Below, piece after piece: positions 28,171 through 38,900 of a stretch of DNA of 64,000 nt. The first letter of the stretch is position 1. Every line of letters starts with the position of its first letter. The notes below the pieces were generated by a model. It saw nothing but the letters and a program-made list of their open reading frames with translations. It was not told the DNA's origin and did not search any database. The position numbers were made by a program, and so were the translations under genes. Source of the stretch: CAYZGU01 sp964478165 (lineage in GTDB: Bacteria; Poribacteria; WGA-4E; JAJDTR01); the NCBI GenBank assembly GCA_964478165.1, contig CAYZGU010000011.1, forward strand, positions 124,001-188,000, given 5' to 3'.

Positions 28171-29295
28171 TTATGATCCTTTGATGATCTCAACGTTGGC
28201 TCGTGGGAGAGTAATTTGAACACAGTCCTCCAATTCGACTTCTACTATCCGCACTTCCGCCTCCGTTTCAAGTTGTTGGAGCGATATAGGAAGCGCGGTA
28301 ACACGTCCAAATTTTCCAAAGTAGGGTTCCCGGATTACGCGCACTTGCGTACCTATCTCAAGACTTCCATCTTCTAGCACGTCTTCCGAAACACGCTCAT
28401 GCGCCTCAACAGGAACGATAATTTCCGGGCGAACGACACCAGCGCGAATCTGCGTCGCACCATTAATCGACGCCTTCAGCCCGTCCATTTTCTCGAGAAG
28501 ACGGAAGGTTCGGGGCGCCATGGGAATTTCCCCAAACCCTTCTGTCAGAATAAGAGTAATACCAATCTGCTCGGCTCCGGTAATTGCAACACCAAGTTCA
28601 TAGCCCAAGAGTTCACGGAGATCATTGTCGTTTATGCCACCTACGATAATACCACGAACACCATGTCGCAACGCTTCCCGGACCGCATCATGCGTAACAA
28701 TCGAGCCACCAACGACAATTCTTTCACGATGTTCAGGTTGAATCAGATTACGTGTGAGCCGAGTATCTGGGGAATTCACGATAACGTCTAATTCTCCGAG
28801 CGTTTCGCCTCCCACGCCGAAAATTCCTTGTACATATGTTCCATGAGTTTCGACGGTGATGCCCTTAGCAGGGACAACATCAGTAACCAATCCGTCAGCG
28901 TATGCCCTCAGCTCCACGGGAATTGGTGGCTCGCGTAGAATCACTTGTCCCGTAATGTCTGAAATATTTTCAATCGTGGCGTTAATAGGTGATCGCACCT
29001 GCGATTTGAAAAGCCCCAGAAGCCCCTGCGTCGTCGCCAAGATTTCATCCTTCTCAACTGTTTCCCCTTCCTTTTTGGACATATAATCCCCGACATCACT
29101 GGCCGGAACACTAAGCAAATTTGAAATGTTTACTAGCTGCACATTACCGGGCAAATCTGCATTGGCGACAACATCTTCCCCTCGTACCTTATCACCAACT
29201 CGGACGAGAACTTCTCCTTCCAATGGGAGCCTACGTTCTTTGCGTATCGTAATGTCTCCGGTCACTCTTAGCCCAGGGGTGTATGCGTGTGCCAT
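28171..29295 (-). CDS. Uncharacterised protein with barrel-sandwich and KOW-like domains
   Basis: A 374-residue soluble protein without a signal peptide. Residues 10-130 contain two short RnfC/biotinyl-like barrel-sandwich units: RRLPLEGEVLVRVGDKVRGE at 21-40, then KKEGETVEKDEILATTQGLLG (core GETVEKDEILATT at 77-89) with VRSPINATIENIS. Residues 190-255 form an alpha/beta part with GVRGIIVGGINDNDLRELLG (212-231). A KOW-like motif follows at 315-335 (VRVIREPYFGKFGRV). This order suggests a membrane- or nucleic-acid-associated binding protein, but I recognise no characterised homologue. It is followed upstream by an epimerase gene on the same strand at 30 bases, so they may be co-transcribed. 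Confidence 0.6.
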   Translation of the reverse strand: MAHAYTPGLRVTGDITIRKERRLPLEGEVLVRVGDKVRGEDVVANADLPGNVQLVNISNLLSVPASDVGDYMSKKEGETVEKDEILATTQGLLGLFKSQVRSPINATIENISDITGQVILREPPIPVELRAYADGLVTDVVPAKGITVETHGTYVQGIFGVGGETLGELDVIVNSPDTRLTRNLIQPEHRERIVVGGSIVTHDAVREALRHGVRGIIVGGINDNDLRELLGYELGVAITGAEQIGITLILTEGFGEIPMAPRTFRLLEKMDGLKASINGATQIRAGVVRPEIIVPVEAHERVSEDVLEDGSLEIGTQVRVIREPYFGKFGRVTALPISLQQLETEAEVRIVEVELEDCVQITLPRANVEIIKGS

Positions 29296-29325
29296 GAATT
29301 AGCCCTCATTAATTTTTGCGTTTTA

Positions 29326-30324
29326 TCAACTTTCTACAATGCAATCAGGCCTTCGTTTTAGCAGGCCCTCTTCCCAGTACCATCCGATTGTCCTGCGCAT
29401 ACCCTTTTCCAAAGGCGTGTATTCGATGCCTAACTCATTAGCTGCCTTTGTTCCATCGACCTGGAAACCATGGGATATCAGTTCGAAAGTTTCCTTCGAG
29501 AGTAGGGGAGGTTGCTTTGTAAACCTAGAAACCATTTCGGTAAAAGAAGCCGTCATACTCGCAAGAAAGATGGGTACGGTCGACGGCATTCTTCCCCCGG
29601 ACAAGCGAGAAATCAAACTCGCCCACTCGTACATCGTCACACAATCGCCCGAGAGGATATAGCGTTCACCCACCTTTCCCTTGCTAGCCCCGAGAGCGTG
29701 GCCGATTCCAACATCATCAAGATAGACCAGGCTGATAGATGCTTTGAACAAACCAGGCATACGACCATTGAGGAAATGAATGATAGAACGCCCTGTAGGT
29801 TTAAAATCGCCTGGGCCATAGACACCCGAAGGACTGACAACAACCAACGGCAAACCTTTATCCAAAAATGACATTGCCACGTGCTCCGCTTCAACTTTCG
29901 CCCGTTCGTACATGGTCAGAAAGTAACCACGATGCGTAGTGGTCTCCGTACCAACCTCGCCTCTTTTTTCACCCACGGCCGTCGATGTGCTCGTATAGAC
30001 AACCTTCGCAACACCAGAGCTAAGTGCTGCTTCTAGGGCCCCACGCGTTCCATCAATTTCCGTTTGCATCAATTCTTTTTCATCGAGCCCCCAGAAATCA
30101 TAGAGAGCAGCCGCGTGGTAGAGCACATTGCAACCTTTCAAGGCATTTTGAATACTACTCGAATCAAGAATATCCCCGTATACAATCTCAACGCCCTGGA
30201 CCCTTAAATGATCCGTTTTGCTTTTCCGACGGGCAAACACGCGTACCTCATCCCCTTGCTTAAGTAGAGCATTGACAATTGCACCCCCGACAAATCCAGT
30301 TCCTCCAGTTACCAATACTTTCAT
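29326..30324 (-). CDS. NAD-dependent epimerase/dehydratase, HpnA-like
   Basis: An extended short-chain dehydrogenase of 332 residues. The Rossmann motif GGTGFVG is at residues 7-13 and the catalytic Tyr139-x-x-x-Lys143 pair is in YERAK, with the Ser/Thr cluster YTSTSTAVG at 110-118. Overall it resembles the hopanoid-associated sugar epimerase HpnA and dihydroflavonol-reductase-like enzymes. No hopanoid or sugar-nucleotide synthesis genes are nearby, so the substrate is unknown. The downstream gene is the barrel-sandwich/KOW protein, 30 bases away on the same strand. Confidence 0.85.
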   Translation of the reverse strand: MKVLVTGGTGFVGGAIVNALLKQGDEVRVFARRKSKTDHLRVQGVEIVYGDILDSSSIQNALKGCNVLYHAAALYDFWGLDEKELMQTEIDGTRGALEAALSSGVAKVVYTSTSTAVGEKRGEVGTETTTHRGYFLTMYERAKVEAEHVAMSFLDKGLPLVVVSPSGVYGPGDFKPTGRSIIHFLNGRMPGLFKASISLVYLDDVGIGHALGASKGKVGERYILSGDCVTMYEWASLISRLSGGRMPSTVPIFLASMTASFTEMVSRFTKQPPLLSKETFELISHGFQVDGTKAANELGIEYTPLEKGMRRTIGWYWEEGLLKRRPDCIVES

Positions 30325-30895
30325 CTGTCATCCCCTATCAAGCACTAGGATGGATTGCAATGCGCATTAGGTTACCACATAAAGAACATTCTAAGGACGA
30401 AATCTTTTAAGTATAACGTATTTCCTTGTCTCAGCTCTATTTCCACCCCACGCAATTCTCTGCGAACATTGCGTTTCGACTCCGGAGGTACAAACGTGGT
30501 TGAACTTTACCACGTGCAATATATACGCAAAAGGACCGCGGCTTCGCCGTACTCTGCCAGGAAGTCATAATATTTGAGAGCACCTTGATGTCCACACCTA
30601 ACAGGTTAACCCCATCGCACTTGGCTAAAATACTCTGTTTCTAGAATGGACGCGACTAATCTTTCTCTGCACAATCGCTATAGACTCACCAAATAGTTTT
30701 CGACAAGGGGATAGTACAATTAATTCCTAAAGTCCTAAACGACCTCCACATATTATATTGAATCGCCCTTGCAGATAAGCACAGAATTCGGTAATTATGA
30801 TTCTCGGCCTCTTTAATCCGCCTCACACTTCAGTTGAAAAACGGTTCTTACGTTTGAAAACCCCTTCCACAATCGTCGGAATAATAGGCCACAAC
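30325..30895. other. Spacer with a short inverted repeat
   Basis: About 570 bases between the epimerase and the oxidoreductase pseudogene. Contains the 7-bp inverted repeat ACGTGGT/ACCACGT at 30494-30515. No gene seen. Confidence 0.5.
30494..30515. promoter_or_regulatory. Short inverted repeat, possible operator
   Basis: ACGTGGT at 30494-30500 and ACCACGT at 30509-30515 form a perfect 7-bp dyad with an 8-base centre. It lies 170 bases upstream of the epimerase start. A regulator binding site is possible but unproven. Confidence 0.35.
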
Positions 30896-31875
30896 TCACA
30901 TTGGGCTGTTCAATTCAATCACACCGCTTTGCCTTCTAGATATTGCTTCATACAACCTCATTGTACCTAAACAGTCGTGAATGCTTGCAATTGGCTCGCG
31001 CTCTTCTCGAATGGCGTGGACAAACTCGGTCAGACTGTAACCATCTCCAGACAGTTCACCTGTTCGCTGGTCACTAAAATTATCTGTAAAAACATTCTGA
31101 GATTCCGCATAGTGCGCTATGCTCCATAAGCCTTCAAGGACAATGTATTCGCCCTGTCCAGTGATTTCATACGATCAAAGTTGCGCTTCCAGATACGCTG
31201 GCTGTTCAATTGAAGCAAACCAACTGCGCTACTTTCAAACTCCAACGCCACCGCGAAGGCACCCTGACCACCGATTTCGTTGTGGAAGCCAGAAATTGCT
31301 TTCACCTCCCCACCAATATATCGGATTCAATCAAAGTAGTGAATGGCGAAATCTAACAGATACACGTGGGATGCGCCGAAGTCAGCCTTGGGCTTATACT
31401 GTCCGGAACAGAATGAACCAAGCAGTTGAGTCACCTGGCCGAAACCGTCAAGTCGCATAATCTCCAGCGCCCGCAGAACACCGAGGCTAAATCGACGTTG
31501 GAAATTCACCATTAGGATTTTCCCTGTACGCCTGGAGGCTTCGGCAAGTTCGATTGCACCCGTAAGTGTCATTGCAGGAGGTTTAGGCACGAAGACGTGA
31601 TATACCGCATCAAGGGCTTTGAGCACAAGTGACTGCCGTGACTCCGGCCCCATACATATTATCACCGCTTCGATATCTTCCTCCTCCCACAGCCGACGAT
31701 AATCCGTGTAGCACCTTCCCGTGCCAAACTTCCCCGCCATTTTTTTTGCCCGAGTTTTATCAAGATCACACACTGCTTGCAGATTAAGTGGCGCAAGATG
31801 TAGTGCTAGGTATAGCGTATGTGAGGCAAATCCGCCAGCACCAATGAATCCCACACACAGCGGTTCAAACTCCAT
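30896..31875 (-). pseudogene. Broken Gfo/Idh/MocA family oxidoreductase
   Basis: A near-full-length gene of 980 bp with a sound start (AAAGGAG then ATG at 31875) and the dinucleotide-binding N-terminus VGFIGAGGFASHT. The first part runs intact for 182 codons to AIHYFD, where a TGA (near 31327) replaces the leucine usual in this position; the same frame resumes with IRYIGGEVKAISGF. A one-base shift near 31150 is then needed to reach GEYIVLEGLWSIAHYAE, DNFSDQRTGELSG and AIREEREPIASIHDC, the family C-terminus. One stop plus one frameshift make it a recent pseudogene; sequencing error is possible. Confidence 0.85.
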
Positions 31876-31962
31876 AGACTAGATATCTCCTTTAATACTT
31901 CTAGGGTACAACACCAACAAAAAATCATCGGTAGGAGCGGCGTCGATTCACTCCCCAAGATT

Positions 31963-32618
31963 CTACAGCGGTTTAGCTTCGGTATTGAACAAAGTTTCCA
32001 ACACACCCCGATCAAGATATTGCATCACCCCTGTTTCCTGAACTAGAATCTCCTTAAGATTCCGGCCACCTACTTTGGCACGGTTGCACACCCCTGTCAG
32101 TAATTCATGCGCTACTTCCTTTCCCATTTTTCGAGGTAGAATCAGTGAATCATTTTCAACAAACATCAACCCACTCGCCATGTTCAAGTTCTCACCTTTG
32201 TGCTCCACATCAACCTCGAGATCTGTGGTGAGATTAACAGCTTGCTTAAGGCCGCCACAAGTCAACCTACAAATTTCAGTTAGCGTGCCCCATCCCGCAT
32301 GCCAAGCTCGCGCAGCGCGTTCATCCTCTTGTATCATTATAACCATGGCACTCTCGAGGCTAGTGGCGGCACGTGGATGGCAATAGAACTAATCACGGTG
32401 GAGGAAACAAGATTTGCCTGATGTGGCAATGTGGATGACCCGTCTTTTCCTTCCCCCAACGACTCAAACTCCTCGTCCATCTCAGTTTGCATTAGCAAGA
32501 TAATGTCACTTGGAATCTTGCCCAGGTTGCCCACAAGAAAACCGAACCTCGCGGTCAGATCTGCGACTCTATCGCGAATTGTCTGCCAACTCAATGATGC
32601 TACTTGGGAACTGACGTT
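31963..32618 (-). pseudogene. Broken fumarase/adenylosuccinate-lyase superfamily gene (PcaB-like)
   Basis: C-terminal two-thirds of a 3-carboxy-cis,cis-muconate cycloisomerase (PcaB) or adenylosuccinate-lyase-like protein in two frames. The upstream piece gives SWQTIRDRVADLTARFGFLV, then DIILLMQTEMDEEFE and GSSTLPHQANLVSS, the superfamily signature (usually GSSxMPxKxNP; the Lys and Pro are changed here). The downstream piece gives EDERAARAWHAGWGTLTEI, then GGRNLKEILVQ and a normal-looking end. A frameshift lies near 32340 and the N-terminal 220 or so residues are absent. Adjacent to the broken Gfo/Idh gene in the same orientation, possibly a former operon. Confidence 0.8.
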
Positions 32619-33242
32619 CTACTTCCAACATCTATGGCCACAAACAAAGATCTGCCTCATTCAATGCCTAATCAGAGCAATAAACCAGGCGGGATTAGCC
32701 CCAGGAGCCAATCTAAAAAATGAACTGATAGTCTACAAGACTGACGAAAGCCTATTTCCCATTGTCTATCGGAATTTCCGATAACGTACATTACTATAAA
32801 ACACGAAGGGTGACACAACCAAGTTTCAGCGTATTGGACATCCAGACACACCAAGAATTCAGGAACAAGTCGTCCATTTAATCTTTAGACTATAAAAAAG
32901 GCACTAGCGTTGACCCTCACCAGCCTGTCGCTATCGGATATTGTCTTTGAATGAGTCAATAATTTATATTCGCTCTCGCCTATCCCAATTTTTTCGTCTT
33001 TAATCCAGGAATAACCTTGTGGGTATCCACCGGTATAGAATCTCAATCTTCATCCCTTAGTGATACATCCAACTTAGTAGCGCTTGATAAAAAACCACCT
33101 AAAATCATGTTTGGCTGCACTTGTTCCTTTACAAAGCAATTGGTTTTTGCTATATTTTCGGGCACTAACTCGCGCACATACAAGACTAAAATCTAAATTG
33201 AGACCACGATTTAGTAGGCACTCCCAATGGAGGATAAGCACA
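32619..33242. other. Divergent spacer before the PhyH-HEAT gene
   Basis: About 620 bases. The plus-strand frame of the next gene stays open back to 33084 but no start with a good ribosome-binding site is there. No other coding signal seen. Confidence 0.5.
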
Positions 33243-35219
33243 TTGCACAATGACGAGGAAACTCTCTCATCTTATGGCCCTGACTCAGACCCGCTCCCAT
33301 ACACCACACCGGAACGGCTGGTACAGGACTTCGTCAGCAGGGGAATAGTTGTTTTAGGCCCAGAAAGTCTCGGCATTCCTCTCGAGACACACGACCAAAT
33401 CTACGAACTCCAAAAGCAGATCGAAGTCGGCGAATCTCCAAGACGAGCCCAGCTTTCCCAAGTTCCAGCGCTCCTGGAGCTGATTAACGCACCCGGCCTC
33501 GTTTCCGCCTGCAACCAACTAGTGGGTGAAAACTGGGCAATCGTTCCCTTGTCTAGCGGAATCGGTAACTACAACGCTCGTCCCTTCCGCAGTGGAGGAG
33601 GAGACCAACACTGGCATAAAGACGACAATAGCCTTGGAAACGGAAGAAAACAGAGACACCACCAAGCCGTGCAAGTCGAAATGCTCTATTATCCACAAGC
33701 GGTTAGTGAGGAAATGGGGCCAACGGCAATCGTACCATTCTCACAATACTGGACCTTCAATCACGAAGAAAATCATGACAATTTTGCAGGTGCAGATCAT
33801 CTCGACTTTAACTACCAGCTCGAAGGAATGGAAAAGCAATCTGTGAGTGGACCTGACTCAATCTATAACGAAGAAGATGTCATTCATCGCCGCACGGCAC
33901 ATGATATCCGGATGCGGCAGGCAGTTTCCGATCTAAAATGGCCACTTCTGCAACCGTTTGAAGCGGCTCCACTGCGAGCCGGCACAGTCATTCTGTATTC
34001 CCACAACCTATTCCACCGCGGGAACCATAGGCGTGATGATTGGCGCACCTGGAAAGATAATCCGCGTTTCATGTGGCGTTTTTGGTTATACCGAACCACC
34101 AATCCTATCACTACTACTAAGGACCGATCTCCGTCCGGAACCGACTGGAGAAAAATTGGTATAGACCCACTGACCCATATCGATTTGCGTGAAGCTACTG
34201 ATGACCAGACTGCAATCTGGCAACATCACCATCACTGGATTCATACTAATCAAACTCCACCACCACAATCAAATTCCTCTGCAACTGAAGAACAGAACAG
34301 AGAGGCTGATAAATTGGCGCTTCAACTGCGCCTAAAAACCGACCAAGCCGAACCCGCGCGAATTGGCGCAGCTTATAGACTCGCAGCGATGAGTCAGAGC
34401 GCGGTAGCATTAAGGCTACTCGCTGAAGCATTTTATGACGAACGAGAGAGTGTACGGCGGGCAGCCACTCACGGACTCATCGCTTTTGGACCAGACGCAA
34501 CTAGCGTCTTTCTTGTAGCGACGAAGTCACCGCGAAAATGGATTCGGAAGGCGGCCACTTATGGCCTCGGCGATACTAGTCCGCTTGACGAAGCGGTTCT
34601 GTCAGCCATTGTGACCCGCCTGGAGGAAGATTCATCTCTTTACGTCCGTTCGGTAGCCGCTGGAAGCATAGGTTGTTTAGGGCGTCGAGCAATCGCTACA
34701 GGTGAAGGCAAATCTCTAATACCCGATTGCCTTCAGGCACTGACAGACAGTCTGAAATGTGAGGAGAATCGGCTGGCAATGACTCTCGCACAGAAACGCA
34801 GTATCAAATTTGTTCGCCCGACGGATGACAGTGATGTGTGCGAAGGCGGCGAAATGAGGCTCGATTTTGAGCGCTTTAAGCCCGTTCGATCGGCGGTTCG
34901 CGAAAACGCGCTCTGGTCGCTCGTCATCCTCTGCTCACATGGCACAACGGTAATGGGCGACGCGCTAGAATCAACAATACTTGCGTTAAAGAAAATCGTT
35001 CAGGAGGATGAGAACGCCATCAGTGTGGGATTTGCTTCTGATGCATTGATCCGCCTTGTTAACTTCCACGCGGAGGACGAAAACGAAGTACGAGAAATCT
35101 CCAACTTACAAGAGTGCCTCTTAACTATACTCAACACGTCACCAATCCACAGTTGGGACACACTGGTACGCGGTGGCCTCAGGCCTGATATTTTGTCGGA
35201 GCTTTTCCAAGAAAATTGA
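33243..35219 (+). CDS. PhyH-like dioxygenase domain fused to HEAT repeats
   Basis: A 658-residue protein. Residues 20-290 resemble phytanoyl-CoA dioxygenase-type Fe(II)/2-oxoglutarate oxygenases: the HxD pair is His125-x-Asp127 in QHWHKDDNS and a distal histidine is His254 or His258 in LYSHNLFHRGNHR, followed by arginines for 2-oxoglutarate. Residues about 330-650 are HEAT-like alpha-helical repeats (EPARIGAAYRLAAM, then ESVRRAATHGLIAFG, then RKWIRKAATYGLGD, then SLYVRSVAAGSIG). Start: TTG at 33243 is preceded by GGAGG nine bases upstream, better than the earlier TTG at 33084, which has none. Substrate and binding partner of the HEAT part are unknown. It stands alone. Confidence 0.85.
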   Translation: MHNDEETLSSYGPDSDPLPYTTPERLVQDFVSRGIVVLGPESLGIPLETHDQIYELQKQIEVGESPRRAQLSQVPALLELINAPGLVSACNQLVGENWAIVPLSSGIGNYNARPFRSGGGDQHWHKDDNSLGNGRKQRHHQAVQVEMLYYPQAVSEEMGPTAIVPFSQYWTFNHEENHDNFAGADHLDFNYQLEGMEKQSVSGPDSIYNEEDVIHRRTAHDIRMRQAVSDLKWPLLQPFEAAPLRAGTVILYSHNLFHRGNHRRDDWRTWKDNPRFMWRFWLYRTTNPITTTKDRSPSGTDWRKIGIDPLTHIDLREATDDQTAIWQHHHHWIHTNQTPPPQSNSSATEEQNREADKLALQLRLKTDQAEPARIGAAYRLAAMSQSAVALRLLAEAFYDERESVRRAATHGLIAFGPDATSVFLVATKSPRKWIRKAATYGLGDTSPLDEAVLSAIVTRLEEDSSLYVRSVAAGSIGCLGRRAIATGEGKSLIPDCLQALTDSLKCEENRLAMTLAQKRSIKFVRPTDDSDVCEGGEMRLDFERFKPVRSAVRENALWSLVILCSHGTTVMGDALESTILALKKIVQEDENAISVGFASDALIRLVNFHAEDENEVREISNLQECLLTILNTSPIHSWDTLVRGGLRPDILSELFQEN

Positions 35220-35917
35220 TTTAGATTTATTCTGCGAAAGCACCCATTCCAAATCAAATCAGGGAGAACAACTTTCCGATCTCTCAAGGAACCTCGCTTC
35301 TACAGAGGTCAAAATTTATCTCTCAGAATAATATCATACAGTTCAATTGATGCGGCTTTGTATGACCTCACCTTATGGAGCATGCATAATCCGAAACCGA
35401 CCGTGGTTTTCGTAAGTCGGCATGGATAACATTTCAGAGATGGGTTGAAGGAGGGAGGGCATACGACATAATCCTTATTCCTCACCATCAGAAACGGCAA
35501 TAGACCCCTGTAGTTAGATCCACTCTTCTCACTAAGTAAGAGTTCTGTTGCCAGAATCAGGAAGTGCGTAAGCTTGGGTAAATCAATGCGCCTTCGGGTC
35601 CAAGGCCAATCTCCACTTCATTTTGAAACCGATGCCTGAATCCGAGCCCATCACTGTGGTCGTTTCTCTCTTATTCGCTATGGTTATCTCCGGCTGGTAT
35701 CACAGAGAAGGCGGCACCGAGGAATGGGGTACACAAAAAGCAAGGTTAAACGGAAGAAACAATTGGTAGTTCACTACTGGTTTCATGTGTCAGTCACAAT
35801 CTCGCATCAGCTCGCATGCCCATGACCCTACAACAATTTAATCTCCCCAAAAACCCTTGAAAACCCTTGTAGGCAATGATATAATAGCCTTAAACTTGTT
35901 CGTATCCCGGGAGTACA
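35220..35917. other. Spacer holding the promoter of the TPR operon
   Basis: About 700 bases without a recognised gene. A strong promoter is at 35857-35885. Minus-strand frames between 35300 and 35750 show short protein-like bits (IGFKMKWRLALDPKAH) broken by stops, possibly another remnant; not assignable. Confidence 0.45.
35857..35885 (+). promoter_or_regulatory. Strong sigma70-like promoter of the TPR-TonB operon
   Basis: TTGAAA at 35857-35862 and a perfect TATAAT at 35880-35885 are 17 bases apart. The next ATG pair is at 35918-35923. The -35 element lies within a direct repeat AAAACCCTTG x2. Confidence 0.8.
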
Positions 35918-38900
35918 ATGATGAAATATCAGATTGTGCCTTCACGCAAGACAATCTTAATCATTTTGGCAGTCGTTTCAGCATGTTTTCCAGCGCTTGC
36001 TGGAGAACGTGAAGAATATACCTTCGCATTCAAACTGTTCCAAGATGAGAAGTACATTTTTGCGAAGGACCAATTTAAGGTTTATCTTACAAATTATCCT
36101 AGAAGTGAGCATGCTGATGACGCACGGTTTTTGGCGGGCGAATGTGCGTTGCGCCTTGATAACTATGAGGAAGCTATCCAGCACTATAAAAAACTTGTAA
36201 TCGATTATCCGGCGAGTCCCCTAGCGCTAGACGCTGTCGGTGGAGTGGGAACTGCGTGGTTTCGCCAAGGAAAGTACGAGGAAGCAATTAAGGCTTATGA
36301 GGAAGTAATTGGGCAATCAAAAGATCCACTTGCTCTTTCACAGAGCCTTTATCTAGTAGGCGAATCCTTTGATAATCTCGGCCTATATCAGAAAGCGGTT
36401 GAATATTATAATCGATTGCTCGCTGAGTTCCCTAAATCCGCTGAAGCGAAAGATGCGCTTTATGGAAAGGGGTGGGGACTTTTTCGTCTTAAAGAATACC
36501 AAGAGGCTTACAAGACGCTTTCCCAATTTGTTGCGAGTTCTCCGACTCATCCTGCGCTTGTGGAGGCTTCCTATCGCGCGGCCGAGTCGCTTTTCAAGCT
36601 TGGTAATTGGGCAGATGCACAAATTCGATACCGGAACATGATAGATTCCTACCAGAAAGACGATCAGTACCGTCAATTTGTCATTAACGCGCGATTCAGG
36701 CTTGGAGAATGTTACTTTCAGCAGAAATTAATGGATGAAGCAAAGAATACCTTTAATCTTTTACTTCACGAACAGGGAACATCAACGGTTGCCCCTGATG
36801 CGCAATATTGGATCGCCGAAATCTTGTTGGAACAAAAGAAATATGCGGAGGCCATTCATGAGTATCAGAAGGTGAAAGATCTGTATTCAAGGAGCGATGT
36901 AGTTGATGATGCCCAACATGCAATTGCAATCGTTCATTTTCTGCAGGGAGATTATCCCAAAGCACGAAGTGAATTCAAAATTGTAGCCGACAACCTTCGC
37001 TCCAATCTCGTTGACTCCGCTCGTTTTCGTGTTGGCGAATGCTTTCGGTTGCAGCGCGAGTTTAACTCCGCCATTCTCAACTACAAAAAAGTTAACCCTA
37101 AATCCGCGTATGGTGACGACGCCCTCTACGGTTTGGCAACGAGCGCTTTTCAGTTGAGGGATTATACAGAAGCAGCACGCATACTCAATTCATTGCTCCA
37201 GTCCTTTCCTCCCAGCCCGTTAAAACCCTACGCGCTTTATCAGCTTGGCCTGACCTATTTTCATCAAGAGGAATATGCGAAAAGCGTTGAAGTGTTCGAA
37301 CGTTTTGAGACAGCGCGTGCTGATTCACAATTGGAGACTGCACCCTCTGATGAAGGTCTGTTCTGGAAAGCTCGCGCCCTATATGAGCTTGAGGATTACG
37401 GGACAACTATCAAAACATGTCATCAGTTAATTCGCGAGTTCCCAAGCAGTCCGCTGCGATTTCGCGCCGAGTTTTTTGTCGCCGAAAGCACTTATTGGAG
37501 CGAACAAACGCCGGAAGCTCATCGGTTGGCTCGTCAGAAATACCAGGCATTGCTGCGTAAGCAGTCGAGTGGAGAATGGGCAGAAAAGTGTCGCTACGGA
37601 ATTGGCTGGACGTACTTGTCAGAGGCAGTAGCATCCCATGGCCAGATTCAAACGAAACATTATCACGAAGCCATAGGCGCCTGGAGCGAAGTAGTCAAGC
37701 ATCACCCTCGTGGTACATTTGCGGACGCCGCTCTGTTCCAAAGTGGAATCGTCTATATCAACCTCAAACAATACGACAAGGGAATTAAAACATTTAATCG
37801 CGTAATCTCCAGTTATCCTGGCAGTGATTGGCACGACAATGCACGATACCAAACGGGTAGATCGCACTACAAACAAGAGAAATATTGGGAAGCAATTATT
37901 GCCTTTGATGAAATGTTACGGAGACACCCTGGATCTCCGCTGGTTCCCACAGCAATCTTCGGCATCGCCAACGCATATTTCAAGCAGCGCAAGTTTGCTG
38001 AAGCAATTAAATATTACCAGCAGGTTGTTGAGAAATTTCCCAACCAAATGGTTCCAATCCGCGAGGCTGGTGCGGAGCCCATTGAAGATCTCCGCCCCGA
38101 AGCCCAATACTTTAGCGCCGAAAGCCATCTAAATCTCGGAGATTATGCGCGGGCAATCCCTGCCTATAAACAAGTTATCCAGCATTATCCGAAAAGCGAT
38201 TGGGCAGACGACGCGCAGTACGGAATTGCCGTTGCATACGAAAATCTTGGACAGAACGAGAAAGCGATTCAAGCGTACCAAACCCTAATGCAGAACTATT
38301 CGGATCGCGAACTTGCTCCATCCGTGCAGCTACAGATTGCGCGTTTCTACTTTCAAGATAAAGACTACACGCGCGCTATTGCAGAATTTCAGAAAGTCAT
38401 TAACCATTATCCTAAAACTGCCTCCGCGTGGCTCTCGCAATACAACATTGGAAAGTGTTACCTCGCCCTAGCATCTTACCGACAAGCAATTCAGGCTTTC
38501 GAACGTGTGAACCAGAAAAGTGAATACGCCGCAACTGCTGCGTTCGAGATTGGACATGCATGGTACGACAACAGAAATCGAGGTCGCAATCTCGCCAATG
38601 CGGTGGAAGCACTTCAACGAACCGCATCAAACTTTGCGACAACCCCCGACGCACCTCGCGCCCTCTTGCTTGCTGGACAGTGCTATGAAGAACTAGTACA
38701 GTGGAACAGGGCCATTGAGGTGTATCACACGATTATCACCAAATATCCGAATTCCAAACAGGCAGAAGCTGCTCAACTCCTCTTGGGACACGCTTATCGC
38801 TCTGATGGTAATCATGTGAAAGCGATTGAAGCTTATAACGTTATTCGTCAAGGTGGAATTGGTAAATATCCTGTAAACATCGTTATAGAATCGATTCTAC

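Noticed and set aside
33084..33242. Longer start (TTG) of the PhyH-HEAT gene
   Set aside because: No Shine-Dalgarno there, while the TTG at 33243 has GGAGG at the correct distance.
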